DNA of 64,000 nt from Halicephalobus mephisto (taxonomy: Eukaryota; Nematoda; Chromadorea; Rhabditida; Panagrolaimidae). Position 1 is the stretch's first letter. Each line of letters begins with the position of its first letter. The notes below the pieces were generated by a model. That model was given only the letters and a program-made list of their open reading frames with translations. It had not been told where the DNA came from and did no database searches. This document shows positions 23,493-35,130 of the stretch, one piece after another. Location: the NCBI GenBank assembly GCA_009193035.1, contig SWDT01000005.1, positions 496,001 to 560,000 on the forward strand, read 5' to 3'. The position numbers and the translations under genes are program-made.

Positions 23493-24693
23493 ATGAACAA
23501 GAAACTGTTCTTTTTACTCGGTCTTGCGGTCCTCGTCGCCACAGCCAGTAAGTTGTGAAAATTAAGATTAACAGGATAAGAGTTGTATTTTAGTCGCTGG
23601 AGATCCCCAATACGACTTCCAGGCTGAATTCGACAAATCCGTCGACGAAGCCGAGACTTTGTGTGCAGGATCAGCCGAGAACAACGGAGATTGTGTTTTG
23701 TACCAGTCTTTCCAGAACATCTCCACTCAACTTTCCGCCACATGGGTCGCTGCTGACGTCACGGCCTACAATGCTTTCCTCGCTGAAGTCCAGATTACTC
23801 TCGCTTCGACCACCTACACCGACATCGAGAAGTACATCTTGGTTTCCGGACTTGTCGACCAGTTCGCCGTTGAATATAGCACTTGTTACGAAACCTTTGC
23901 TTACTTCAACCTTACCACCACCACGAATGTGAACGTAATGAGCAAGGTTGTCATCGTCAAGCAACAGACAACCATCCAGTCCACCATTACTCTTGACAGC
24001 TCTGACAACGCTCCCTTGTTCGACGCCTTGTTGGCAGCCGCTCAGGAAACTGGAGATGCCGCTTGCATTAGTGATGTCCAAGCTCTCATTGAGACTGAAC
24101 TCATCGCTATCTGCAGTTCCAGCATCGAATTGAAGGAGAAGATCAAGCAGATCGAAGCCAAGATCAAGGTATTGTACGCCACTTATCCTGACTTCGAGGT
24201 TAAGCTCAAGAAGACCAAAATCCAAGGATTCGGATTCTTCTCTCAATACATTGAATCTTCTATCACTTACACCCAACAGACCCAGATGGAAGTCCTCGTT
24301 ACTGGCACTTACCCCGACATCCCACTCATCACTTATCTCGAGGATGCTGCTGCTGCATATTATGCTGCCGGAAAATACAGTGAATGGCTCAAGCTCAAAC
24401 AATTCATCTCCAGAGTCAACTCTACCTTCCAACTCACAGTTTCCTGGGAAGAACGTCAAGTCCTCTTCGCTAACATCGTCCAGGAATGGCTCGGTGCAAA
24501 CTACAGCTTCACAACTAAGGTCATCTTCTCCATCGAATTTGGTTCATTCGGTTCTGTTTGGGACTTCTGCTTCGTCACCGGATTCAAGGATCCTATCGAG
24601 GTCACTTTCCCCACCGAAGGAACCACATTGCTCTCCAGCACTCCTGTCTGCTCCTGCATCTGCGAAGACGTTGAAGGTGAAGACGACTTTTAA
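23493..24693 (+). CDS. Abundant-looking secreted protein, unknown family
   Basis: Function unknown. Exon 1 23493-23547 and exon 2 23594-24693 give 384 aa; the 46-bp intron has donor A|GTAAGT and acceptor TATTTTAG. MNKKLFFLLGLAVLVATA is a clean signal peptide with cleavage near IAGD. The mature chain starts YDFQAEFDKSVDEAETLC and is mostly helical/beta mixed without membrane spans. Cys occur early (AETLC, GDC), in the middle (STCYETF, AACIS, AICSS) and as a cluster near the end (VWDFCF, PVCSCICED). Codon choice is far more biased to C-ending and AAG/GAG codons than in neighbours, which in nematodes marks very high expression. Two antisense open frames of up to 262 aa are by-products of this bias. 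A gut- or body-wall-secreted nematode protein is plausible. Confidence 0.85.
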
Positions 24694-25382
24694 CTCTTCC
24701 ACTGATCATTGTTGAAGAAATACTCAGCCCATTTACTTTCTAGTCCTCATTTGGAGCTAGTCTCCCAGTAGTTTAGTTTTGTGACAATTCCACTGATGAA
24801 CACAGCACCCATAAACAATTGTGAATAATGTTGTTGTGGATTCAAGACAGGGTCACGGGTTTTGGTTTTCAATCGGGGTGGTTTTTTAAATTGGAATTTA
24901 TCTGAAAATAATGCATAGTACAATGGAAGTAGTGTAAGAAAGAAATTAAGGTAAAGCAGATTAAACAAATTTAAAAATAAAAAAATTCATATATGAATGC
25001 GAGATTTAGGAAGAAGTCCGTATGTTTAATTGCTTTTTGTGAAAGACTCAATTTTCGTCTGAAAAATAGAAAAATCATTAGTCTTCGAGGATTTTGATGA
25101 CGGGAGTTGATTTCATTTTTTTTATTGCTGATATTGAAATCAAAATAAAATCTGCACTTTGCTTGGAACATTCCGATGAATAGGTTGAAATTTCTATATT
25201 CACATTTATGAAGACTTGGAAATCAAAGTAGAATCCGCAATTTTTTCGCAGCATTCTGGCAAATTTACCTAATTATTATATAAAAATTCAACTTTACTTT
25301 GATTTTGATGTCGACAGTTTTACAAACTGTTGTACTGGTTACTTTTTATTAAATATCCAACTCCTAAAAAGTCGAATCTTAC
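24694..25382. other. Intergenic, nothing recognised
   Basis: Unique AT-rich sequence downstream of the secreted-protein gene. It holds its 3' untranslated region and no coding frame. Confidence 0.4.
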
Positions 25383-25702
25383 AAATAAGCGTAATTTTTT
25401 GCCTTGTAACGATTGCGAAATGTGACAAAAACGTAGTAATCATCATATTTTTCATAATATTTGATATTTATGATATATTGTAGGGAGAGATATTTGAGTC
25501 TTTATTAGAACATACAAGTCACAATCCCCTATATACAATGAACATTGACACAACAAGATGAATTCTGTAGGACTATGGTGGCCGTGTTGAGACCACCTAG
25601 TCAGGGATCGCCTCCTAAAGTTCCAATAGTAACGGAAATTGTAACCTGGTAATAACAATTTCCATTTGTTACTGAACCGAAAATTAATCTTTTTTGCGTA
25701 CG
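25383..25702. mobile_element. MITE family 2, copy 3, split by another element
   Basis: Diverged ends TAAGCGTAATTTTTTGCC (left) and GAAAATTAATCTTTTTTGCG (right) bracket a copy interrupted at about 25,475-25,630. The insert (GTAGGGAGAGATATTTGAGT to CGCCTCCTAAAG) matches the element at 29,042-29,420. Confidence 0.65.
25480..25630. mobile_element. Unnamed repeat inserted in the MITE
   Basis: Shares GGGTCTTTATT-like start, AACATTAATACAACAAGA-like middle and GTAGGACTA plus CGCCTCC end with 29,042-29,420. The other copy carries about 230 bp of extra internal sequence. Confidence 0.55.
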
Positions 25703-25914
25703 TTCTTCAGGATTATTTGTCATGAGAATTGTCTTCATGTTTCGTGACAAATGCGTTTGGATCATTCAGTCGCTTAATCCCTTCACGGGTTTATAAATCA
25801 ACTTTAGAGAAAACAATAATCGGATTGACTCAAATGTATTCAGAATTGAATCGGAAACTTGATTCTTGAACCGTTTCGGAAAATCAAAAATAACAGAACC
25901 GATTTTGGGGAAAT

Positions 25915-26322
25915 ATGGTTATTAGTGTTTTGAATGAAATATATCACTTTAAACGATACGTTTACTTCAGTCAACAAGTGAATATGAATCATGACTTCAC
26001 TGGCGAACTCTCTAGGAGACGAAGGGCCACGTGGATAAGCTATATTAGCATCAAAGAAATTCTCAAGGAAACAAAATCAAAGACAATACGTGCTGAGCTC
26101 ATAAACACTACGGTCCTACCGGCATTGCTGTATGGATGCGACACTTGGTCAGCAATAAAGACAGAAGCAAACAAATTCTCCATGATCCAACGCGCCATTG
26201 AAAGACGAGCTTTGAAATTGTTGAAATTCAACAAGGTGAAGAACGAGGACTTGAGAGATAGACTAGAGGTAAAAGAAGCAAAGAATGGAAAGTTTGCTGT
26301 GAACCGCAAACATACATATTAG
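25915..26322 (+). pseudogene. LINE (non-LTR) reverse transcriptase relic
   Basis: Broken 3' part of a non-LTR retrotransposon polymerase. Recognisable pieces are YFSQQVNMNHDFTGELSRRR, then ATWISYISIKEIL, TTVLPALLYGCDTWS and IQRAIERRALKLL, matching the C-terminal RT/thumb region of nematode LINEs. The expected conserved Gly/Trp positions are partly lost and homology stops near RLEVKEA. No upstream RT palm (YxDD) or endonuclease is present, so it is dead. Confidence 0.85.
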
Positions 26323-26379
26323 GATTACAACAATTGTATCTAATCATTTGTTTTGTTTTGATTACGGTTCGATAAAGTA

Positions 26380-26650
26380 CTAAAGTGCATATCACTTTAT
26401 TTTGCACGAAAAATGGGCACATGGTATGTATTGTATAGATACACCAAAACGGCTCTGACTTATCGGATATGTTGTATACGATGTGTCGATGCATTAAGTT
26501 GTTACCAATGTATTTTATTTAATGTATATATATTAAGACAACTCTGATGTATCAAACACATTGTATTCAACATACCGATACATTAAGTTGACACCGATGA
26601 ACTGTATATAATGTATTCGATATATTAAAGCCATTTTAATGTACTCTTTT
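26380..26650. repeat. Self-complementary dispersed repeat
   Basis: Contains AAAACGGCTCTGACTTATCG and, reversed, AAAGCCATTTTAATGTAC, with several GATACATT/AATGTATC words; the ends are mutually complementary. Related copies are at 1,540-1,765 and 22,448-22,542. Confidence 0.6.
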
Positions 26651-26989
26651 TATATGTACTTTTACAGCAATTGGATTTTTATTGATATATAAATACTTAT
26701 GTAAAATTTTGGGGATTTTTAGAATATTACAGAATCCGGTGGAAGCTTCTGAGTTTTTCCAGAACTTCATTAACACTTCTGAAACGTTTGGAAATTTCAT
26801 AGAAGTTTCTAGAATTTTGATGGACGAACAATAACAAGTTACAGTGGCAAATTGTGGTTTTATCTTTTTACTCACTTTTGTTCGAAAATTCAAAAATCTC
26901 CAAAAATTCCGTTTTTTTAGATCACAATATTTATTGCAAAAAATTAATTTTTAATAAAATGTGATCAATAAAATTCTTGTTAATTTCCA

Positions 26990-27147
26990 TTACCGACTAT
27001 GAGGTTATAATTGCTGTGTTCTAACCTAGGCCATCATTATTCCCCCAGATTTAGGTAATCCGATCAGTTGTAGCCTAAATTGAGGTTTTACGAAAGAATT
27101 TTATATAAAAAAATCATTTTTCCGTTTTATTTTATAATTTGGATAAA
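26990..27147 (+). promoter_or_regulatory. Upstream region of EF-hand gene 1, duplicated with gene 2
   Basis: GAGGTTATAATTG, then GATTTAGGT, then TATATAAAA and ATCATTTTTCCGTTTTATTT are preserved in the same order upstream of the second gene (30,130-30,289). The duplication therefore included the promoter. TATATAAAA is a possible TATA box about 40 bp before the ATG. Confidence 0.6.
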
Positions 27148-28071
27148 ATGAAAATTTTTGTTGTTTTATTTTTGCACTTTTTGGTTGCTTACGGAAATCA
27201 GACTTCTGCCGACAGCAGTTTTGGACCTGCTGTATCCGTATTGGTGGACCCTGTACCGATATCTACAGAAAATGATTCTGGAAGTGAACCCGAAGGTACG
27301 GTTCATATTATGCCAATTAAAGAACCTAATATGCGTCCTAAAGTCCCCCCTGAGATTTATATTTCTCCAGGGGAAACTGCAGAAGCCTGTAAATATGAAA
27401 CTCCAGAAGAGCGATTTAATAGAGTCGATACTGAGGGTAAAAAAGAAGTGGATTTCGAAGGATATAACAAGATGATTGACAACTGCGGAAGGGCCTGGAG
27501 GAAAATCGACTTCGACAGAATCGATACCAACAGTAAGTTATGAGTAAAGGAAATTGACATGATTAGTAATTTAGACGACAGCAAACTGTCCTGGGACGAA
27601 TGGACGGCCGAACAGAGCAGAATCAAAGCAGAGCAAGAGCGATGGGAACTACAATGGAGAAACGAGAGTTTCCAGATGTGGGATCAGAACCAGGACGGTG
27701 TCATCAACCTGAAGGAGTTCAAAAAATACCTCGAAAACAGGAATCTAAAAAGCGGAAACGCCAGTGAATACCTCGAGAGCCTGGGAGGAAACATGGACTT
27801 CGATCAGTTTGTCGAGTTTGAGAAAAACACACCTTACGACATCTTCCCCTACAAACCTTACGTTTTCAAACCTATTCCGTTCGTCGATTATGAAGAAGAC
27901 TTACTTACAAAAGTCATTAAAAAGAAGAAAAATAATGGCAAAAAGAAAGGCAATAAGAAAGCCAAAAATGAAGATAAAAGTGACTCTAAAGCAGAAAAGA
28001 AAGAATTTCTTAAGAAATGGAAAAAAATGACAGACGAGTGGATGATGAAGATAGAGGACATGTTTAACTGA
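27148..28071 (+). CDS. Secreted EF-hand calcium-binding protein 1
   Basis: Predicted secreted or ER-luminal Ca2+-binding protein. Exons 27148-27532 and 27575-28071 give 293 aa; the 42-bp intron (A|GTAAGT, TAATTTAG) splits an EF-hand loop. MKIFVVLFLHFLVAYG is the signal peptide. Three EF-hand-like loops follow: DTEGKKEVDFEGY (degenerate), DTNNDSKLSWDEW (canonical) and DQNQDGVINLKEF (canonical). After a low-complexity basic run (KKKKNNGKKKGNKKAKN) the C-terminus is amphipathic, ending KMTDEWMMKIEDMFN. No HDEL-type ER signal, so secretion is favoured. It is paralogous to the gene at 30290, with most of exon 2 almost identical at the DNA level. Resembles calumenin-like EF-hand proteins only in general layout. 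Confidence 0.9.
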
Positions 28072-29030
28072 TCGATTTCGACTAAGAAGAAATCTAAAGC
28101 TATCTGAACCAAAAGCAACGAAAATTTTACCAACTATGATCAACAACTTTATTTTTAGTGAAACAAACCCTGAGGCGATGTTATTTACTCCTGCGAAATT
28201 ATTTAATCATGGAAGATAAATTAAAAACTTTCACAATTTGTATTTAATAACATAAAAAACAATTTAATGTATTATTTTCCATGTCCACTACAGTAATCCT
28301 AATTCTGGAAAAAAGTATTTTATATAAAAATTCTTAGAAAATAGATTTTCAGATTTTTGAACATGGAGGTCCATAGTAGCTTCCGAAATGTTACAGAATC
28401 ACGAAGGAGTTTCCACAATTGTCCAGAATATAGTTTTACCAAAGTTGACGATCAAAAGTTAAAATCGAAATTGGGATTTTTCGAATCAAAAATGATCCAT
28501 ATGATATCCTATTGCAAAAATTCAAATTTTGACTTTAAACTTTGATTATCAACTTCGATTTCGAACTTTGACTGTTAACTTCAATTTCAAACGCTGTGCT
28601 TCGTATTATCAACATTGAAGGTCAGTGTTCGAAGTCGATATTTGGATTTTCGTGTTAAAAAACATCTATAAATTTTTTTAATTTCAAAAATCAGTTTTAT
28701 CTAACTTGACAATTGAAACTTAGTTGGATTTTTCCGATTCAAACATGACTCATAAGTTGCGTTTTAACATGAAAAATTCTAATTTTAACTTCGAACTCTG
28801 ATTGTCAACTTTGACTATTAACTTTGATTATGAACTTTAACCTTTAGCTTTGACTATTAACTTTGATTACGAACTTTGACTGCCAACTGTAATTTTGAAA
28901 TCTGACTTTCAACTTTGACAATACAAAGCATAGAGCTGTCGAGTTTTCGAAATCTTCGATTTTTGAAGTCGACTTAATTCGAAAATCGATATTTCTATGA
29001 CAGAATACAGTATCATTTAAAAATGTCGTG
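28072..29030. repeat. Intergenic: paralogue-like tail, then dispersed repeats
   Basis: 28,072-28,225 is similar to the end of the second EF-hand gene (GCGATG..ACTCCTGCGAAATT against GCGATGAAATCTACTTCTGC). From 28,440 to 28,930 lies the repeat family seen at 43.5-45.3 kb, with runs of AACTTTGACTATTAAC-like units. Confidence 0.65.
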
Positions 29031-29041
29031 ACTTGCTGTAT

Positions 29042-29425
29042 GGAAAGTAAGGAGAGATGTATTTGGGTCTTTATTCGAAGGACATGCTACAATCTTCTAT
29101 ATATAATTGTTAGATCGTCGTTAGTGGTTCCTGATCCGCGTGTAGACGAAAAATATATAAAAACAACTTTATGAGGTCGAAGGTAACAGATACAAAATAA
29201 CTCTACAAAAATTATTGCGCAATCTTAAAATTACTGCCAACCCGCAATCGTACGTCTTTCGTTGGTCCTCAGGGTATTTATTTTCGGGATCAACGCTGTG
29301 TGGATTGCACTCAAATAGATTTTGCGCAATCCAACAATAATAAACATTAATACAACAAGACAAACCTTGTAGGACTACGGTAGTCGTGCTGAAATCATCT
29401 AATCAGAAACCGCCTCTTCGAGCCA
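29042..29425. mobile_element. Unnamed repeat element, longer copy
   Basis: Same ends as the insert at 25,480-25,630 (GGAGAGATGTATTTGGGTCT start, AGAAACCGCCTCTTCGAG end) plus an internal segment with its own repeated TTGCGCAATC words. No coding capacity. Confidence 0.5.
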
Positions 29426-29426
29426 G

Positions 29427-29765
29427 TTGTATGACATTTGCTCCTTTTCTATTTTGCAAGATTTATTTCATTCTTATATCAATTTTCTCTGTAGTTAAAT
29501 TAACTTAATATCTCAGTTGAGTGAGAAAGAATTAATTTAAAAAGAATTTCGAAATCAGTGAGAATTGAAAAGAAGGAAAATGAGAAGTTGTATGGCCTTT
29601 GTTCCTCTTCTATTTCGCGAAATTTATCTCATTTATTTCGTTTTTATGTTAATTTTTAATAATTAAATTAACTTAATATCTCAGTTGAGTGAGAAAGAAT
29701 TAATTTAAAAAGAATTTCGAAATCAGTGAGAATCGAAAAGGAGAAAAATGAGAAGTACTGTCATA
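29427..29765. repeat. Two-copy tandem repeat of about 165 bp
   Basis: Both units contain TTAATATCTCAGTTGAGTGA and AAAAAGAATTTCGAAATCAG. A diverged relative is at about 47,630-47,800. Confidence 0.85.
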
Positions 29766-30129
29766 CAACCCTCGAATTTCGACAGAAAGATCTTCAAAAC
29801 GATTAAAATTGTAAATTTTATTGTTATAAATTACTTCAAATTTAACAGCCATAACCGAAAGTCACGAGATAATGTTGTAAAAATCAAAAATGAGAATTTT
29901 TAAAGCTGTTTTAATTCGGATTTTTTAAGGACTTAGCATCTTAATGAAAATGAAAAAAATCGAATTTACTGTGATATTTGGCCGCCAGATTTACCATTTT
30001 TCTACTTTTGCTTCTGCATGAGGATTCAAAAGTTCAAAAAAAAATCAAATTTTAATTATAACGTTTATTATAAAAAATTTAATTAATGTCCGATCAAAAC
30101 GCGATCAGTAAAGTTCCATTAATTTCGAT

Positions 30130-30289
30130 CATCGACTATGAGGTTATAATTGGTACATTTTAACCGCAAGTACCCGTTATTTCCCACGATTTAGGTGATC
30201 GGATTAGTCATAGCTTGAACTGAGATTTGATGACAGAATCTCATATAAAATAAATCATTTTTCCGTTTTATTTTGTAATTTGGACAAAA
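30130..30289 (+). promoter_or_regulatory. Upstream region of EF-hand gene 2
   Basis: Retains GAGGTTATAATTGG, GATTTAGGTGAT and CATTTTTCCGTTTTATTTTG in common with gene 1. The intervening bases are diverged, so these blocks are candidate regulatory elements. Confidence 0.55.
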
Positions 30290-31363
30290 ATGAAAGTTTT
30301 TGTTGTTTTATTTTTGCACTTTTTGGTTGTTTACGGAAACAAGACTTCTGCCGACAGCAGTTTTGGACCTGCTGTATCCGTATTGGTGGATCCTGTACCG
30401 ATATCCACAGAAAATGATTCTGGAAGTAAATCCGAAGGTACGGTTCGTATTATGCCTGTTAATGAAGAAATCGCTATTGATCCCATAGTTTTTCCCGGAG
30501 ATTACATTTCTCCAGGGGAAACTGCAGAAGCCTGTAAATATGAGACTCCAGAAGAACAATTCAATAGAGTCGATACTGAGGGTAAAAAAGAAGTGGATTT
30601 CGAAGGATATAACAAGATGATTGACAACTGCGGAAGGGCTTGGAGGAAAATCGACTTCGACAGAATCGATACCAACAGTAAGTTATGAGTAAAGGAAATT
30701 GACATGATTAGTAATTTAGACGACAGCAAGTTGTCCTGGGACGAATGGACGGCCGAACAGAGCAGAATCAAAGCAGAGCAAGAGCGATGGGAACTACAAT
30801 GGAGAAACGAGAGTTTCCAGATGTGGGATCAGAACCAGGACGGCGTCATCAACCTGAAGGAGTTCAAAAAATACCTCGAAAACAGGAATCTAAAAAGCGG
30901 AAACGCCAGTGAATACCTCGAGAGCCTGGGAGGAAACATGGACTTTGATCAGTTCGTCGAGTTTGAGAAAAACACACCTTACGACATCTTCCCCTACAAA
31001 CCTTACGTTTTCAAACCTTTCCCATTCATCGATTATGAAGAAAACTTAATTAGAAAAGTCATTAAAAAGAAGAAAAACAATGGCAAAAAGAAGGGCAATA
31101 AGAAAGCCAAAAATGAAGGTGAGGATATCGATTACGATACAGTGAATATGAAAAAAGTGCTTTTTGATTTTCAGACACTGATGAATATGGAAACGAAGAA
31201 GTCACGGCCGACGTTTAGCCGATTGAGTTCAATTAATAAGAAATCGGAAACCAAACCAAAGATCACAATTCCGACTTCCACAATCACTAAATTTAATTAT
31301 ATTAAAACAGCCCCTGTGGCGATGAAATCTACTTCTGCAAAATCCTTTGGTCGTGGAAAATAA
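30290..31363 (+). CDS. Secreted EF-hand calcium-binding protein 2 (tandem paralogue)
   Basis: Same layout as the gene at 27148: signal peptide MKVFVVLFLHFLVVYG, loops DTEGKKEVDFEGY, DTNNDSKLSWDEW and DQNQDGVINLKEF, and Lys-rich run. Exons 30290-30677 and 30720-31363 give 343 aa if exon 2 is read through. A second reading is possible: GTGAGG at 31119 to TTTTCAG at 31174 looks like a 56-bp intron. If removed, the protein ends early with NEDTDEYGNEEVTADV and stops at 31218 (287 aa before the stop by the same frame). Read through, it gains a Lys/Ser/Thr-rich tail ending AKSFGRGK. The N-terminal variable segment (about residues 55-75) differs from gene 1; the EF-hand region is nearly identical, suggesting recent duplication or gene conversion. 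Confidence 0.88.
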
Positions 31364-34025
31364 ATTGCAAATTTTGTTGAGAAAGTTCTCACAATTTGTA
31401 TTAAATAATATAAAAATAATTTTATTAATTTTGAACTTTCATGTACAATACAGTAATCCTAATTCCGAAAAAGAGAATCATTCAATATAGAATTTTTTAC
31501 AGTAGATTTTTAGCATCGAATATGAGTTTTTCATAAAAAGTTTCAGAATTTTGGTAAAACTAAAGATAAAATTCTATAAAATTACAGAACTTTTTGAAAC
31601 TTTCTAGAATATTTAAAAATTTTATTATTTTCAAAAAATCTATTTTTTGGAGATTTCTAGAATGATTGAAAATTTTCTAAAATCTTTCAGAACTTTAAAT
31701 CTTCAAAAATTTATAAAAATCTTTTTTCCGCTCAATCCGTGTCATTTTTGAATTTTATTTCATATTTATTTTGCATAAAAAATTTTCGTTAATACTCGAT
31801 ACCGTAATCTGAAAACTAATTCTGTTAATCGCCAGATTACAGTAATCATTGAAAAAAAAAGTTTAATAAAATTCAAATCTGGAAAATTATTACTTTAAAA
31901 TGTAATTTAAAATTTTTACATTTTTTAGAAAATAAACTTTTTTTGAAGAAAATTTTCATAAAGTTGTGATTCATCTTTTTCGACATGATACAGCTGACCT
32001 TTATCTATTTTTTCGACGATCATTCGGTTCTAAAAAACAAAGAACAGACGCGATTACGAAATTATTTCGACAAAAATTTTCAGAATTTTCTGAAAAGTCT
32101 AAAATTAAATAAATTTTTTTAGAATTTTCTGAAGTCTAAAATTAAATGAATTTTTTAAAAATTTTATGAGAATTCTAAAATTAAATAAATTTTTTTTAAA
32201 TTTTAGAATTTTTAGAAATTTGAATACGATTCTAAAGATTTCACAAAATTCTGAAAAATCCCAAAAATTTTTACAAGATTTTAGAATATTTTAGAAACTT
32301 CAATGAGATTCTAAAAAAATTCAGAATTTCCTACAAAATTCTAAATTAAGTTAAAAAAATCTGAAATTATCCCGGTATGAATATCCAAATGCTATCCGTT
32401 AATCTTCAATCACTAAAGCCACTGATAAATCTTCAAAAATCCCCCATAGCCAGTGGCAAAGATCTAAATTATCAAAATTAACTTTAAAAAAATTTTAATT
32501 TTTATATAAAAAAATAAAAAACTTCTAAAATAATTTTTTATAAAAAATAAAAATTTAAAAATTATTTTTAAAAAAAAATAAAAAATTTCTAAAATTATTT
32601 TTTTTATAAAAAATAAAAATTTCTAAAAATAACTTTTTTTATAAAAATTAAAAATTTCTAAAATTATTTTTTTTATAAAAAATAAAAATTTCTAAAAATA
32701 ACTTTTTTATATAAAAAATAAAAATTTAAAAATTATTTAAAAAAAAAAATAAAAAATTTCTAAAAATAACTTTTTTATATAAAAATGTTTCTAAAATTTC
32801 ACGTCTATGACGATTTTTTTCTTACAATTATACTTGATGTGGGACATTTTTTGTCGCTAGGGGCAACCGGAAGGAATATTTTTAAATAAAAAAGAACTTT
32901 ACGAAAATTCTGCTCTAAAAGTAAAGCAGTCATAGGCTAACTTGAAAAAATAAAAAAATGTTAAATTAAAAAAAAATATTTTTAAAAATTAAAAAAAAGT
33001 TTAAAATTTTCAAAAATATTTTTGAATAAAAAAATTTTAAAATTTTTAGTTTTAATTTTTTAAAATTTAATTTTTACAATTATGTATAAATTTAAAATGA
33101 ATTAATTCTATATAATTAATTATTTTAAAAATAATAAAAAATATTCGAGAAAATTTTTCATATATCAACAATAAAAAATTTATTTTTTTTTATATATCCA
33201 TTTTTTTTATTTTTGTGATTTTTTTAAAATTTCGAGTATATTGTAGTTTTAAAATTAGTTATTTTTAAAAAATAAAAAATATTCGAGAAAGTTAAATTTT
33301 TTATATATGAAAAAAAAAATTAATTTTCAAATTCTACTTTTTTTTCACCTCATTCTGATCAGGTGTAGAATTCAACCGGATTAGGCTCATCTAACAACTT
33401 TTTAAAAATAACAAAAAACGTAAAAATTTTGTTTTTTATATATCAAAAATGAAAAATTAAAATTTTATTTTTTATTTTTAACTACTTTTGTTTTTGTAAT
33501 TTTTTTAAAATTTCGAGTATATTGTAGTTCTAAAATCAGTTATTTTAAAAAAATAAAAATATTCGAGAAAATTAAATTTTCATATATGGAAAAAATTTAA
33601 ATTTTACTTTTTTGATATATTTATTTTTTTTATATATTCATTTTTTTTATTTTTGTTTTTATAATTTTTTAAAATTTCGAGTATATTATAATTCTAAAGT
33701 CAGTTATTTTTAAAAAATAAAAATATTCGAAAAAGTTAAATTTTTATATAAGGAAATAAATTATTTTTTATATTTTTCTCTCCAAAATTGTTTTGAAAAG
33801 ATAGAACATGGATTTTCGTTAATATTTTCAAGAGTTTCAAAGTAGTATGTAAATTATTTTCATCGCACTTTTCGGCCGAGGTCGTTTCCTTGTTTGAATA
33901 AAATTCAGTTCACTCCTCTGTGATATTTAATCCCTGATTTTACAAAATTGGTTTTTTCAAAGATCAATTTTTTAAATTTCTAAAATATTTTAAAACATAA
34001 ATTTGTAAAAAAATTAATTTAGAAA
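31364..34025. other. Very AT-rich intergenic DNA without genes
   Basis: Low-complexity A/T runs. Near 33,200-33,750 a unit with AAAATTTCGAGTATATTGTA and TAAAAAATATTCGAGAAA recurs at least three times. No coding frame or RNA gene was recognised. Confidence 0.5.
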
Positions 34026-34029
34026 AAAT

Positions 34030-34300
34030 AAAAAATTCAAATCAGTGCAGAGTAGAATGCCTCAGGGAATGAACTGTTTTCTTTTTTTACTTTTTAGATT
34101 TTTTGAATTTTTAAAAATATAAATTTGCAAAAAAAATTAATTTTAAAAAAATAAAAAATTTAAATCAGTGCGAATAGAATGCCTTAGGGGATGAACTGTT
34201 TTCTTTTTTTACTTTTTAGATTTTTTGGATTTTTAAAAAATATAAATTAATAAAAAAATTAATTTTAAAAAAATAAAAAATTTAAATCAGTGCGAGTCGA
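34030..34300. repeat. Three-copy tandem repeat of about 115 bp
   Basis: Units contain AAATCAGTGCGAATAGAATG and GGATGAACTGTTTTCTTTTT. The GCCTCAGGG word also occurs in repeats at 61-61.7 kb. Confidence 0.75.
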
Positions 34301-34559
34301 AGAAACCTGTCGTACAGCCTAATTTGCATGGTTTTCCTTTTCCTTTCGCGGTCGGGACGAGGATGACTGGCCTGCTTTTGTCCATTCAAAACCTCCCAAC
34401 GTTGTCGCGTAGGTGACCGGTCAACCATCTGCTTTTAGTTTCAAGCCTCTGATCCCCGCTCTTCGTTTTCATCGAAAATTGCGTAAATTCCCATGTTTGT
34501 TCAAATACATTGTACAACATTCCGTCTTTTGCAACATTTGTTCCTAAAATATTTGGTCC

Positions 34560-35130
34560 TTGATTTTGAAGAATTAAGATAATTTTTATTTTTTCTAGAT
34601 CCGTTTTGCTGATTTCTTGATTGACATTTTGGGGATAATAAAAATAATCTAAAAAGAGAAAAAATAAAAATCGGGGAATGAAGAGATTGTGTGAAAGGTG
34701 TTCCCCTGCGATATTTGGTTTCTGATTTTCTAAAATTTATTTTTTACTTTTTGGATCAATCTTGATGATTTCTTAATAATGATTTTAGGTCACTTTAGGG
34801 ATAATAAAAATAATCTAAAAAGGAAAAAAATAAAAATCGGGGAATGAAGAGATTGTGTGAAAAGTGTTCCCCTGCGATATTTGGTCCTTGGTTTCCTAAA
34901 ATTAATTTTATTTTTCACTTTTGATCAATCTTGACACTTTCTTGATTGACATTTTAAAACTAATAAAAACTGATTTAAAAAGAAAAAAATCAGGGAACAA
35001 GAAGATTGTGTGAAAAGTGTTCCTCTGTGTATTTTGTCTCTGGTTTCCTAAAACTAATCTAACTTTTATTTTTTTTAAATAACTTTTTTGTGTCTGGATT
35101 AGTCTAAAATAATAATCGCGACCAAAAAGA
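34560..35130 (+). repeat. Inverted-repeat left arm (about 570 bp)
   Basis: Itself a tandem array of about three units (GAAGATTGTGTGAAAAGTGT then CCTCTG or CCCCTG and ATATTTGGT). The entire arm is found reversed and complemented at about 37,965-38,545, from GTCGCGATTATTATTTTAGA to the last unit, with high identity by eye. Confidence 0.88.

Noticed and set aside
23671..24459. 262-codon antisense frame
   Set aside because: Opposite the secreted-protein gene; caused by its codon bias (few T-A-rich codons), with no signal peptide or family match.
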